Source: Entophlyctis helioformis
Taxonomy: Eukaryota; Chytridiomycota; Chytridiomycetes; Chytridiales; Chytriomycetaceae
Direction: 5' to 3'
NCBI GenBank assembly: GCA_025526915.1
Contig: JAHLKH010000161.1
Location: 1-64,000, forward strand
Length of the DNA: 64,000 nt
The notes beneath the pieces were generated by a model that saw only the letters and a list, made by a program, of their open reading frames with translations, searched no databases and was not told where the DNA came from. The translations under genes were made by a program, and so were the position numbers. Of this stretch, positions 31,632-43,205 are shown one piece after another. Each line of letters begins with the position of its first letter. Position 1 is the first letter of the stretch.

Positions 31632-32915
31632 TTACGCCTTGCGGGATCTGATCTTGCGGAGGTAGAACTCGAGCTCCTTGCCCTCAAGAATGTAGCCATC
31701 GGCACGGCCAGACTGGCCGGGGCGCGACGAGAGGCGGGCGAGGACACGGCCAGCAACGAACTGGTCAGCGAGAGCGGGCTCAACCTCGGCATCCTTGCGG
31801 CGCGACTCGAACTTGCGGACAAGGTGGTTGGAGCCGCCCTTGATGAGCTCCTCGGTGGCAGGGGCATCGGTGGCAGCAGCCTTCTTGCGGCCAAGGGGAA
31901 GAGCAAAGTGCGACTCGTACCACTGGCGGAAGGGGACGGCGTCGACCTCGACAATGGCGCCCTTGACGAGGGTGTTGGTGCGGACAAGCTCGTTGTTCGA
32001 GGCGTTGTACATGACCTTGACAATACGGGCCTTGCGGGTGGTGGCCTGGGTGCCCCACGAGAAGTTGCCGGCATCAAGACGGAGAGCTCTGAACTTGATG
32101 TTGCCACCACGGACACGGATGGCGTGGATGCGCTTGCTGCCGATCTTGGTGTTGGCAGCCTGGCGACCGAGCTCGAACTTCCTCTTCTTGCGGATCTGGG
32201 CGCGCTTGGCACCAGTGTGCGACCTCTTGTGGCGGCTGTCTCTCGAGATACCTGGAGTGTGCAGCCAGCCGCAAGAGTGAGTACAAGGATCGCTCAAGAC
32301 GGAACAACAGCAGCAGCGTGTTCAAGCCAGAGCCAGCCGAGCGAGTGGAGCGCAGCCACTTGTGTCGTTGGTGATGCTGGGTCCAGTACATGCTCGTTGG
32401 GCTGACGGTGGTGATGAGCAACGGCAGTCGCAGCTGGTGCAGTTGGTGCGACGCTGCTGAAGCATGCCACCATCAAAGCAGCAGAAACCGGCAGTGTCGA
32501 GACAGCTGGTGGCAGACTGGCGTGCGATGGTTGTGCTGCCTCTGGCTGTGCTGCTGGTGCTGGTGCCGGCGCACACTGGCAGCGGCTCCTGTCGCTGTTC
32601 ATTGTCGCTGCTGGTGCTGCTGCTGGGAATCCAGTCGAATCGGGATCCGTCTGCCGCTGCTGTTGCTGCCACACTTCAACTCGGCGGCTCACGGACCGGG
32701 ACAGGCGAAATGGGATGGGATGGGATGCAGCAGAACACACCCATCCCATCCAGGCGGCACGGACATCCATCCCATCCCATCCATCCCATCCATCCCATCC
32801 ATCTGCGTCCTCCTCCAAGGCTTGACTGGCTCGACTCGACCTCGACGATCGGATGGCTGGCTCTGCTGGACGCTGGTTGACAACACGAATTTCAATGCAG
32901 CGGCTCCATACCCAT
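31632..32915 (-). CDS. RPS8: 40S ribosomal protein eS8 (RPS8), start codon in a 4-nt coding exon
   Basis: Exon 2 (32251-31632) encodes all but the first residue and a third of the second; the protein is 207 residues (human eS8 has 208). Motifs [64 protein letters not shown] and [17 protein letters not shown] are all present. The conserved start MGISRD requires an upstream ATGG. An ATG at 32915 followed by G and a GTATGG donor supplies it, giving a 660-nt first intron (32911-32252). The region just upstream of this ATG is pyrimidine-rich, as expected for a ribosomal protein leader. An alternative ATGG|GTGTGT at about 32747 is possible but lies in a CATCC repeat. Confidence 0.93.
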
Positions 32916-32945
32916 GTTGAAGTGTAGCGAGGAAAAGAAGAGCGC
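32916..32945 (-). promoter_or_regulatory. Pyrimidine-rich leader of the eS8 gene
   Basis: On the minus strand the bases before the eS8 start read as a run of C and T broken by few purines (CTCTTCTTTTCCTCG, then CTACACTTCAAC). Such tracts are common at transcription starts of ribosomal protein genes. A CACGTG lies further upstream at 33007-33012. Confidence 0.5.
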
Positions 32946-33150
32946 GGCCGGCAAGCAAGTCGAACAGCCAAAATCAAATGCGGATCAAACGAAAAATGAA
33001 AGTTGGTCACGTGATTCGTCAGTCATTCAGATACTCTCCCACGACTGAACATCGGACCATCTAAGGCGCAGCGGACAAGACTGAAGGATCGATGGTAGCC
33101 AACTATTCATTCCAGTACTATGTAGTCGTCATAGATCAAGTAATAACTGA

Positions 33151-35660
33151 TTAGCCAAAGTGGAACGACGAGCGGTTGCCGCGGGTCTGCTGTTGGTACT
33201 GCTGGTACCGAGACTGAGCACCGCCACGGCCATGGCCGTGCGAGTGGCCATGGTAAGAGTGGCCATATCCAGAAGACTCGTCATCGTCGTCGTCGTCGCC
33301 AAACGCGAAACCGCCGCCGCCGAATCCACCAAAGCCGCCGCCGCCTCCGCCGCGCTGCTGCTGTGCAAACATGGCCGCAAAGATGTCGTTCATGGACGCG
33401 CTGCCTCCGCCAAACCCGCTGGCGCCAGGACCGCCAGACGCCGACGATCCGTCAATGTCGTGTCCGGCATCGTACATTTGCTTCTTGCGCTCGTCAGACA
33501 GGACCGCGTACGCCTCGCCAATCTCCTTGAACTTGGCCTCGGCCACGACCCGCTCCTCCTCGGAAAGTCCAACCTGCTTGTCGGGATGGTACACGAGCGC
33601 CATCTTGCGGTACGCCTTCTTGATCTCCGTGTCTGACGCAGTCTTTTCGCACCCCAGGATCTTGTAGTAGTTCTTCCGCTTGGACGCGGTGTACAGCCGC
33701 TGTGCGGTCTGGATGGCCTGCTTGACCTCGCGGTCTTCAGGCTTGATGGCCGACGCGCTCTTGTAGTCGCGAAGCGCATCCTCGTACTGCTCGAGCTTCA
33801 TGAACGAGTCGGCGCGTCGCAGGTAGAGCTTGTAAAAGAGCGCACTGTGTGTGGATGCGCGGCGGTCGTCGTTGGACACATCGCCGCCTGCCTGCGTGCT
33901 GGCAAAGGCAGAGAGCGAGGCAGTCTTGGGGAAGCACAGGAGATCCAGGTGGTCTAGTGCGGCTTCGGCATCCTTGGCAGCCTCCTTGTGCTTTCCTTGC
34001 TGTTACGTGGACAAGCGCACATCAGCACCATGGTTGCCTTGGGGCAATAAACCAGCAACGACAGCCGCGCATCTGCTCACCTTGCTGAGAACAGTGGCAC
34101 GGTTGCTCATGACTTTGACACGAATGACACCGCCAGTCGGGTCTTCTTCGAGGTACTTGCTGTATGTCTCAAGGGCTGCAGACAGATCGCTGCGAGCAAA
34201 GGCATCGTTGCCCTCCTTCTTGATGTTCTCCAGAAGACGGACCTTTTTGAGAAGAGTGCGCGCGTCCTTGTGGTCAGGGTCAAAGGCAAGGGCCTGGGTG
34301 AGGTACTGGATGACAGTCGTTGTGGGGTGCGAGTCGTTGAGATGCATTGTGCGAGCACGGAGCACGAGGGCATCTGGGTTGCGTCCGTCCTTGCCCAACA
34401 CCATGCTGTTTGCAACCACGGCATGCCACCAGTCAGCCCTGGCCGACGTCAAGCGTCCATTGCAGAATGGCGTGGGACAGTCAACTCACTAGGCGAAGCG
34501 CATGGCTTCGTCAATGTCCCAGCAGCCAATGAGCGCATGAGCACGGAAGAACTGCCACTTGAGCGAGATCTTGGTCATCTTGTGGCTGTCAATCGACGAC
34601 ACGGACGTGTTGAGGCCCGTCGCACGCAGCGTGGGATCGACAAGCGACGACGCAGCCTCGATGGACGTGAGGGCCTTGCGGAACTCGAGCGAGTCCACGG
34701 CCTTGTGGTACGCCTGTAGCAGGCTCTGCAGCGCAACGACGTCTCTGACCTCCTTGGCAAGCGTCTCGGCCAGATCGGTGACCTTGACCTTGCTCTTGAC
34801 CGATCCGAGCTTCTCGACTTCCCTGAGCTGGGACAAGGCGTCGTCGAGCTCGCCCAGATGCACCTGACACTTGGCAGCACGGAAGTGGGCCTTGGTGAAG
34901 TTGGGGTCGATGCGGATGGCCGTGCGGCAGTCTGCAAGCGCCTCCTTGAACTGGTTGATCATCAGATACGCAGCCGCTCTGTTGCCGTAGTAGGTCGCCA
35001 CCGACGGCGAGAGGTCTGTCGGAGCAGAGTCCAGCCACGATAAGACGCCAGCGAGTCCAGAAAGAGAGAGGAGTGTGCATGAGAGTGTGTATGTGTGTCA
35101 GCGGGCTGTCCGTGCAGGGTCCACTACGCCGCATGGCCCAGACGGCCGTCCAACGTTCGACAGCGTTCCAGAGCCGAAACACATTGGCCGCCCCCCGCCC
35201 GGCCTTGAACGCCAGCGGTGCCAGCGGTGCCTGTGGCCCGACGAAGGCAAGCACCAGAGAGAGAGAGGGCGAGACAAGGTGCCAGAGAGACAACGAGAGA
35301 GCCAGCCACTTGCCTATGGCCTCTGTGTACAGCCGGATCGAGTCCGAGTACTTGCCGGCCTTGAACAGCTCGTTGGCCTCGGCCTTTGCGTCTTCGGCTG
35401 TGCGACTGCAGAGGATCACCCGCCCAAGCCGACGCAACAGGACGCACAACGCCAGCCAGACAGGCGCAGCCACGGCAGGGTGTCAGTGACGCCGCGGTGC
35501 ATGTGCAGCTAGGCGAGGCGAGGCTGGCTGGCTGGCTGGCTGTGCACGGGTGCCGCCTGCCCGCCTGCCCGCCTGCCCGCCTGCCCGCCTGCCCGCCTGC
35601 CCGCCTCGCATTGCACGTCTGCCCGCTCAGCCAGAGGACGCACTCGACCGACATCAGCAT
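33151..35660 (-). CDS. DNAJC7: DNAJC7-type co-chaperone (TPR repeats plus J domain), five exons
   Basis: Minus-strand exons 35660-35644, 35405-35314, 35015-34490, 34405-34081 and 33999-33151 give 602 residues. TPR units are clear: [60 protein letters not shown] and [20 protein letters not shown]. The J domain (about 428-500) has [20 protein letters not shown], the HPD triad in LVYHPDKQ, and a Gly/Phe-rich tail with His and Asp runs. DNAJC7/TPR2 hands clients between Hsp70 and Hsp90 in the cytosol. Intron 2 (35313-35016) has a GC donor (G|GCAAGT) with an ordinary CAG acceptor; only this choice keeps the TPR helix intact. Exon 1 is 17 nt, and a second ATG at 35654 is in frame. Confidence 0.9.
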
Positions 35661-35708
35661 GTTGATGTTTGCAAGCAACTTTGCGCGAATCGACGACAAC
35701 AAACGACC
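35661..35708. promoter_or_regulatory. 48-bp divergent spacer between the DNAJC7 and metallophosphoesterase starts
   Basis: The start codons at 35660 (minus) and 35709 (plus) are 48 bp apart. No TATA box is seen. Like the spacer at 649-680, it implies a bidirectional promoter with overlapping leaders. Confidence 0.5.
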
Positions 35709-38450
35709 ATGTCAACGACGACGACGACGACGCTGCGGCTGCTGCTGCTGCTCGTGTTCTGGCTGGCCCCTGCGCGCCTGATCAACGTGCTGCTGCTGAC
35801 ACGGCACTCGTCGGCGCTGGCCTTTGGCACCCACTGCCCGTCGTTGGCCCAGCGCCCCTCGGCCGCCCTGATGTCCCCGCCATCGTCCGGCATCAACGAC
35901 GTGAGCGACGACGTGAGCGACGACCCGAGCGACGACCCGAGCGACGACCCGAGCGACAACGACGGCAACGAGGGCAATAGCCTCGTCTCGCTGCTGCAGC
36001 GCAACAAGCACACCTCCAAGGCCTTTGAGGTCAAGCTCGCCATCTTTGGAGATCAGGGCCTGGGCCTGCATCCGCGGCGGGTGCTGCGCATGGTGCGGGA
36101 CTGGGGCGCCAACGGCTTCGTCCAGCTCGGCGACTTTGACTACGAAGGTATGGGCTGGATGGCCGCTCGATGGCCGCCTGGTGGCTGCTGCTCGGCTGCT
36201 CGGCTGCTTGCGGGCTCGGTGGGCCGATGGCCGTCGTGCCACTGCTGCCCTGTGGATCGCACGCGGCATGCACGGCAGCCGACCGCTGCTGCTCGGCTGG
36301 CTGCTGGCTCCGCCGCCTTGCCCGGTCTTGCCCAGTCTTGCCCGGTCTGGTCAGCATGACCCGTGCGGCCGTGTTCGGCGGCTCGTCCCGAAACGCGCCG
36401 ACAGATCTGATCTGATGGCGAGCCGCTCGAACGCATTCGCATCTCTGCCCGGCGCTTGGGCCTGGCACTCATCCCGTCTGGCAGCCGCCACGCAACTGAC
36501 ATGCTTGCATGACACGCCGGCACAGACGACCCCGAGAACTTCATGGACCAGTTCACCGACACGCTGGGCAAGCGGTTCCCCATGTTTGCTGCCATCGGCA
36601 ACCACGACGTCACGCAGTGGTTGACTCCAACAACAGGATACCAGGCACGCCTTGTCAAGCAGGCACGCAAAGCCGGTCTCCATCGCTACTGCTCGGGCGA
36701 GTACGGCATCAACATGGTCTGCGCCTTCAATGGCATTGTAAGTGGCGCTCTCCGTCCGCCAATCCGAGTGCATATGCTCACAAATGCTGTTCATGGCAGG
36801 TGATCATCACGTCCGGCATTGGCACTATGGGGTCCGACCATGCCCAGTTCATTGACGACACACTTACACGGTACAAGACATCGCCGTGGAAGCTGTGCGT
36901 CTGGCACAAGAACCAGTCCAAGTATCAGACTGGCGACAAAAAGGACGAGACCGGATATGAAGTCTATGGTGTGTGGGTCATGGTGCGCCTCTGCTTCCCC
37001 ATTCAACAGCAGTGCGCTGACACATGGCTGCATCGCCATTATGGACAGACACTTGCAGACGCCATGGCGCGATCGTGTTCACCAGCCACGACCACAGCTA
37101 CGCACGCAGCCATCTGATGGCAGACTTTGAAAACACCATCATCGCATCCAACTCGAGCACGCTGCGTGTGAGCCCTGGATACTCGTTCGTGGCCGTTTCG
37201 GGTCTTGGTGGCGACTCCATCCGGTACTGGAAGGACGGTCGCGAGAAGAGCCCGTGGTGGGCCAAGACTGCCGCCATGGATGTGCGTCCGTCACTTTAGC
37301 TGCACTGCATGCCAGGCATGGCAGCTGACTCTTGTCTCTGTACCGCCTGCAGAATGGCGTCAACTACGGCGGGCTTCTTTGCACGTTCAACCTGTTGGGT
37401 GATTCCAAGAGAGCAAAGTGCAAGTTCCAGGACATTGACGGCAATGTTTGGGACCGCTTCAAGATCACATCGCGGCCATTCAAGGACGACGAGCCTGCTG
37501 GACTGGGTGCATTCGCAGCATCTTCTTCTGCAGCCGATGTGGACGACGATGCCGAAGAAAAGGCTGCCGATCTGCTTATGCCGCCGCCGTCCCCATTGAG
37601 TGCACTCAAGACCCGGCTCACTGATACTGCAATTGCATCTGCATCCGATATCACCACAACGGATCTCGACACTGGAGTCACAACGTGCGGCCCACAACGC
37701 CTGCGCCTGTCGCCACGCTCCAACGCCACGAGCCCCACGCCGTCACTTGTCCACACGCTCACATTCTTCATCAAGAGGCCCGTCGGTCGTGTCACGCATG
37801 CGCATCTGCAAATGATGGCTGCCCATCCGCCGCCCGCCTTTGTTGCAAAGTTCCCATCACGACGAGACGCATACGACGCATATGCAAGCCGCACGGATCT
37901 GGCCATGTCTATCTGGGACCTTGCCAGCCAGCCGTCTGGCTGCACATCCCCTCCTTTGGCGTCCCCCGCACACGGCAACCAAGAGCCGACGAATAACGCT
38001 GGCTCGGCGCTGGCCCTCACGGATCAGACGTCCAACGATCCTTTTAGCGTTGTCATGGCGCTGCCGCCTTCGTCGCCACCGCTGTACCAGCGGCCGTACC
38101 CTCGTCCGCACCGGCTGCGACACGCGTTTGGATACGCACCCTTGACGTCGTCACCCGTAGTCTGGCGTCGCGAAGACCCGGCAAATGACGAGCCGTGGGA
38201 GGCGGGCGAGGTGTACGTGTCGCCGAATATCGCTCACGTGGTTGCATCGGCAGTGAGCCGCGCGCCACCGGGTGCTGCGTCGATCCCTGTCACGATTGCG
38301 CTCAATGGCGTGTGGTGGACAAACAGCAACAGCAACAGCGACAGTGTCACGGATGCCGACTACTCTCGTGGGTTCTATGCATACCCGGCCGGTCTCGGCG
38401 CATGTGTTTCGCCCAGTCTTGTTGTCCAGACAACAACCCGGAACGTGTAG
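35709..38450 (+). CDS. Secreted or vacuolar calcineurin-like metallophosphoesterase, five exons
   Basis: Exons 35709-36147, 36526-36737, 36800-36968, 37049-37281 and 37353-38450 give 716 residues. A signal peptide (LRLLLLLVFWLAPARLINVL) is followed by an SDDPSDDPSDDPSDND repeat. The metal-binding motifs appear in order: FGDQG, VQLGDFDYE, IGNHDVT, CVWHKNQS and FTSHDHSYAR, which fit the D-x-H, GD-x-x, GNH[D/E] and GH-x-H series of purple-acid-phosphatase-like enzymes (first motif DQG in place of DxH). The C-terminal ~370 residues after FNLLGDS hold low-complexity Asp/Ala and Pro/Ser stretches and no second domain I recognise. It probably hydrolyses phosphoesters outside the cytosol. Substrate is unknown. 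The first intron is long (378 nt). Confidence 0.82.
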
Positions 38451-38715
38451 ATGCACCGTCATCATCGTCTCGCTCTATTGGCAGCCCTCAACTTCATCTC
38501 CATTCCGTACTTATGACATCCAAACCCCTCAGGCAGCCGCCACTCCTCTCCACACCACTTCATAAGCAGTAAACGTATCAATAAAAAAGTGGATTGTTGC
38601 CTACAAACTGGTGAACCACTTGAAAAAGCACACACACACGCACACGCCACGCGCACACACATACGGCACACACGCGTCCTGCTCGCCCAATACCATACAC
38701 GGCCATCCACAGTGT

Positions 38716-41700
38716 CTATAAGATGCCATTGGCATAGTACTGGAACGAGTCGTACAGCTTGGTAAACATGTTGTTGCAGCTCGACTCGATAAGCCGGTCG
38801 ATAAAGTCCGACACCTGCGTCTCGGTCATGGCGAGCCCGAACCGGTCGCGGAGCGCGTCCGTGACAGGGGTTTTGGTGGGGCCGGCCGGTCGTTGCGCAG
38901 CGCCTGCCGCGGGTGCGGGCTGTGCCTGTGTGGCGTTGTGGCACCAGTAGCCAGCGAGGCCGACCCGGCCGACGACGAGAGGGACGGGTTGGATGCCGAG
39001 CCCGAGAGCGACGAGTTGCTGGCCGTCATGGTCATGGCGAGCGAGTTTGGCGGCGCGACGATGCCGCTCGGCTTGGGTGTGATGCCCGTGAAGCACGGCA
39101 ATGTGGAATCTGGTTTGTTCGCGGCATGGCCGTGTCAGCGTTACTGATGATGGTAATGGTGGTGGTCATGGTGGATGCTCATCCCTCGCCCCACAACAAA
39201 CGGTTGGATGCACACACACGCACCCTTTTCCATAATCTCGACAAGGCCAAGAATCGAGTCGCTGGACTTGCGCAGCGCGAGGAACGATTCCTTGAGCAGC
39301 GCTCTAAACTCGGCAAACTTGGCCGACCGCATGCCGCCCAGGATGTCAATATACTCCTGCGGCAGCTTGAACGGCGCGAGCTCAAAGCCGACCGAGCCGG
39401 GGCTGTTGGAGAGCATGAATCCAAAATCAATGTGTGCGCAGTGTCCCTCGAGGTCGAGCAGGATGTTGCCGTTGTGGCGGTCCTTGATCTGCAGCAGGTA
39501 GCAGATGATCGAGTACCCAGCCAGCGACCGCATAAAGTTGTCTTGTGCGCGCTGGAAGTTGTCGCATCCAGGCTGGCCAAACTCCTGCATGCACACGGTT
39601 AGTGTCCAGCTGTTCGCGTCAGGGCCAGACAAGTGGCAGAAAACGACGCCAATGCATCGCGCACCTTGATAAAATAGTCATACAGTGTATAGGCGATGCC
39701 CGACTGGTTGAGCTGCCGCGCATAGCCCTCCTTCTTGATGGAGTGCACAGAAATGGCGTCGCGGATCGTCTCGATGAGCCCCGACTGCTCGGACGTGATG
39801 AGCATGCGGAACGGGTACACCCAGACAGGCACAGCCGCCTCTGTCCAGACCCGCTGCATCTCCGAAATGAGCTGCAGGGCCAGCTGCTCTTGGCGCAGAT
39901 CAGCACCCGACTTGACAATCACGGAAATGAGGTCCCATTTCGGCGACTGGCCGTACGGCGACGACGCACGGATACGCTCGCGCTTGACATGCCACGGCTC
40001 GCGGAAGACGGACGCGCTGGGATCCTCGGCATCCTTCTTGAGCGAGTCGGCACGCAGTCTGGACTCTTGCTGCTCAGGGAGAATGTCCTGCGTGCCGCTG
40101 ACTACATCAACGCCAGAGCCAAGCTGCTGCGAGAGGGCTTCCATGCGTTGCTGCTCGAGCGCCATCATCTCCTTGATGACGCGGTTGCGGATGTCTTCAA
40201 ACTCGGTGCGCATCTTGACCTGTGCACGGCGGTCCGTATGCACATTGGGCGATCCAGGCGCAGCCGAGGATGCTCGCGACCGGTCATGGGAAGATCGGGG
40301 CGTCGATGAGCCAGAGGATGATGTTGACGATGTGCCGTACTCGCTCAGGCGTGCATGGGCGGCTTGGATGGGTGCTGCACTGTGAAGGGGTGCTGAAGAC
40401 GGAGCCGGTGGTGCGGACAGGGCACTGGCCTCGCGTTGCTGCTGCTGGTACAGTTGTGCCAGCATCACCGCAGCAGTGCGCATGCGCTCAGAGAACTCGT
40501 CGTTGCTGACAACCACGGGGTGTGTGCGCGTTGGCGACGCTAGAGGAGCAGACTGGATCTGAGTAGGCGAAGAAGCAGAGTCTGTTTGTGGCACGACTGA
40601 ATCGGCCGACTTTTCCACTGGTGCTGATGCTGGTGCTGACAGTGTGTCCTCTGGAACCGCCAGCACAGGCTGCATGTCCGAGTGTGTCTCTGGACTAACT
40701 GGTTGCGGAGCCGGTGAAGCAGCTGCGTCTCCAGGAGTTGCAATATGGCCTGGCGCGAGTGTCTTTGGCGGCTGGAGTGTGAGCGGCTGCTTGGTAGCCA
40801 TCGAAAACGACTGCCGCCGGTTGAGCACCTCCTTGTAGTACTCGGCAGAGCTAAAGTTGGGCGAATGAGGGTGGTCGCCCGACAGTTGCGAGTCCATGGA
40901 CGACCGCGAGTTGCGTCCATGGGCATTCTGGCCATGCTCATCCTCGGTCTCGGTGAGTTCTTTCGCGACCCTTCTTGTCATGACGCGGTGGTCGGTCTGC
41001 ACCACCTCGACCATGATGAGGAACGGCACACGGTCGGCCGAGTTGAGGACAACGGCATCGTTGGGGCTGATGCGCACGACGCGGTGGTGTTGGGGGTTCT
41101 TGGCATCGGCAGGACACCAGAACGGGATACAGACATCGGCAGGCAGGTTGTGGTTGAGCAGCGTTAGCTCGGCGACAAGCATGCTCTGGCGTGCAGACTT
41201 TGGAACAAAGCGAAGACGATCAGACACGTCGACGAGGGTCATGATGAACTGCATTTCCGAGTGGAAGTAGTGCGACGTTAACAGGTGCGACTGTTCCTTG
41301 AGCGCCATGATGGTCGACGTGGTGTCGGTCGAGACGGCCGACAGTCGGCGATTCTGGGTTGCAGAGTCAAAGGAGCGGCGGCTTGGCGGAAGCTGGGCAG
41401 CGATTTCGACGGGGCTTGCCGTGTGAGATGCAAAGGGGACGGCACTATGAGAGCCGCCGGCTTCGCCATTGGCAGCGGCCAAGCCGGTGTTGACCGACAA
41501 GATTCCCGTGGCTGTGGATGCCTTGCGTACAAAGTTGGAAAAGGAAAAGGCCGAACCCTTGGACAGCTCCTCGAGCGACGGCGAGCTAGTTGGGATGCGC
41601 GCAATCAGCTTGAGATTGGTGATGAGGCTTGTCTGCAGGTTGGGGAAGAACGCGTCCATGGCGGTTGGCTCCACGGCACTTGCACTGCGGCCATGCCCAC

Positions 41701-43174
41701 GAGGCTTGCCGTTCTGCTGGGCACCAGACAGGATGCGCAGAGAGCGGCGTTGTGCAAGCCGAGATCGAGTCGCGCTGTCAACGTCCACCGTCTGTGCATC
41801 GGTGCCGTTGACGTCGGCCTCGTCGTCGCGGCCGTCATCGTCAGCGTCAAGAGCAGCCGCGGGACCAGCCAGGCCCAGCGAGTCTGCATCAATGTCATGC
41901 CCAGGGCCGTCAATGACGCGAGGATGGCAAGTCTGGCTGAGGATCATCTTGGCAGACGAGCCAAACAGCTGCGGCGTGCCAAAAGCACCCATGACAACAC
42001 CCACTCCGACGACGGAAGGCGGGATGTGGTTGTATGAGCGAGTGAAGCCAGGGAAGCGTTGCCAAAACTTGAAGCGCGACAGTCCGCCCTTTTGTTGCGG
42101 GCCGGCATCTGTTCCGTTTTGCTGCTGGTTGCTGCTGCTGCTGTTGCTCGCTTGAGACGCAGCACTGGTCGAATCGGCCGAAGTGCGGCTGGGCTGAATC
42201 TGGCGACCGCTTGGCAATCCATGGGCGATCGTCTGGCGCGGATCTTGTGCTGGCTGCTGTTGGTACTGATGATCATGAGTGTCGCTGGGAGATGCATGCG
42301 GACGGTGGTGGCGATGAACAGGAGCATCGTCAAACACGATCGACTGGCATGTGAGGTACAGCCGCTGGCACAGCCGCGACGACGCCGTCTGGATGTTGCG
42401 CATCTGCATCTCCTTGAGATACGCCTCGAGGTACCACAGAGTCTACCCAGCGATGCAGCAGTCTGTTAGCAGTTGTTGGTGCAACGCTCGGCGGCGATCG
42501 GCAGCTTACCAAGATGGCCATGTGCTGCGATGCACGGCACATGTCTGTGATGAATCCCTCGAGAGCGACCGAGTGGTGCGGCCGGGTGATGAGCATGTGG
42601 CTGCCACGTCCAGCGAGGCCAGAAGCCGGCCGGTGTCAGCACGCATCAGCCCAGCAGTTGATCCGCCAACGGCAGCCAGCACAATTCAGCCGCAGCGGCA
42701 GCAACCGGCGTGGCGCTCAAAGTGGGCGTCATGCAGGCAGGCAGGCAGGCAGGCAGAAGGACAGCAGACGCACCACATCTGCGGCAGAAGAAACTCAATG
42801 TCCGACTCGGGGAACGAGGCGAGGGCGTTGCAGATGTAGTGCTGGATGCCGACCGAGTCCGGGTACTTGTGCAGGTACGACAGCGCCAGGCGGGCGTCGA
42901 AAAAGTCGCTCTCGAAGAGCCGCAGGAGCCAGCTGCTCTGGAGCGACGACTGCGTCGACTGCGTCGACTGCGACGCTGCCGGCAACGCCGAGTGCGAGGC
43001 GGATGTCGGCTTGGACTGCGGCAGCGGCAGCGACTGCGACGCATACGTGGGCCGCTTGGCCGTGGCCGGCGTGGGCGTGGGCGTGGTCGTTGGCGTGTTT
43101 GCATGGCTGGCGCCTGCACCGTCTGCACCGGCATCTGGAGCGGCGGGCGACGGCGGCGTGCTTGAACGCGGCAT
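38716..43174 (-). CDS. PIK1: Phosphatidylinositol 4-kinase beta (PI4KB/Pik1), six exons
   Basis: Minus-strand exons 43174-42777, 42600-42510, 42442-39665, 39584-39224, 39109-38945 and 38903-38716 give 1326 residues. The N-terminal helical lipid-kinase-unique region reads LALSYLHKYPDSVGIQHYIC, then FLLPQIHMLI. A ~600-residue disordered part with Ser/Pro/Gln follows. The kinase domain has KWDLISVIVKSGADLRQEQ (ATP-binding Lys), the DRHNGN catalytic loop, HIDFGF, and FELAPFKLPQEYIDILGG. The end is TKLYDSFQYYANGIL. Pik1 makes PI4P at the Golgi and works with Arf1, also encoded in this window. The last intron (38944-38904) is only 41 nt and was chosen because it alone restores the C-terminal frame. 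A Ser/Ala-rich insert lies between the kinase core and the last helix. Confidence 0.9.
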
Positions 43175-43205
43175 GCTACTGGTGTTGTTGTTGCGCACGG
43201 AAAGG

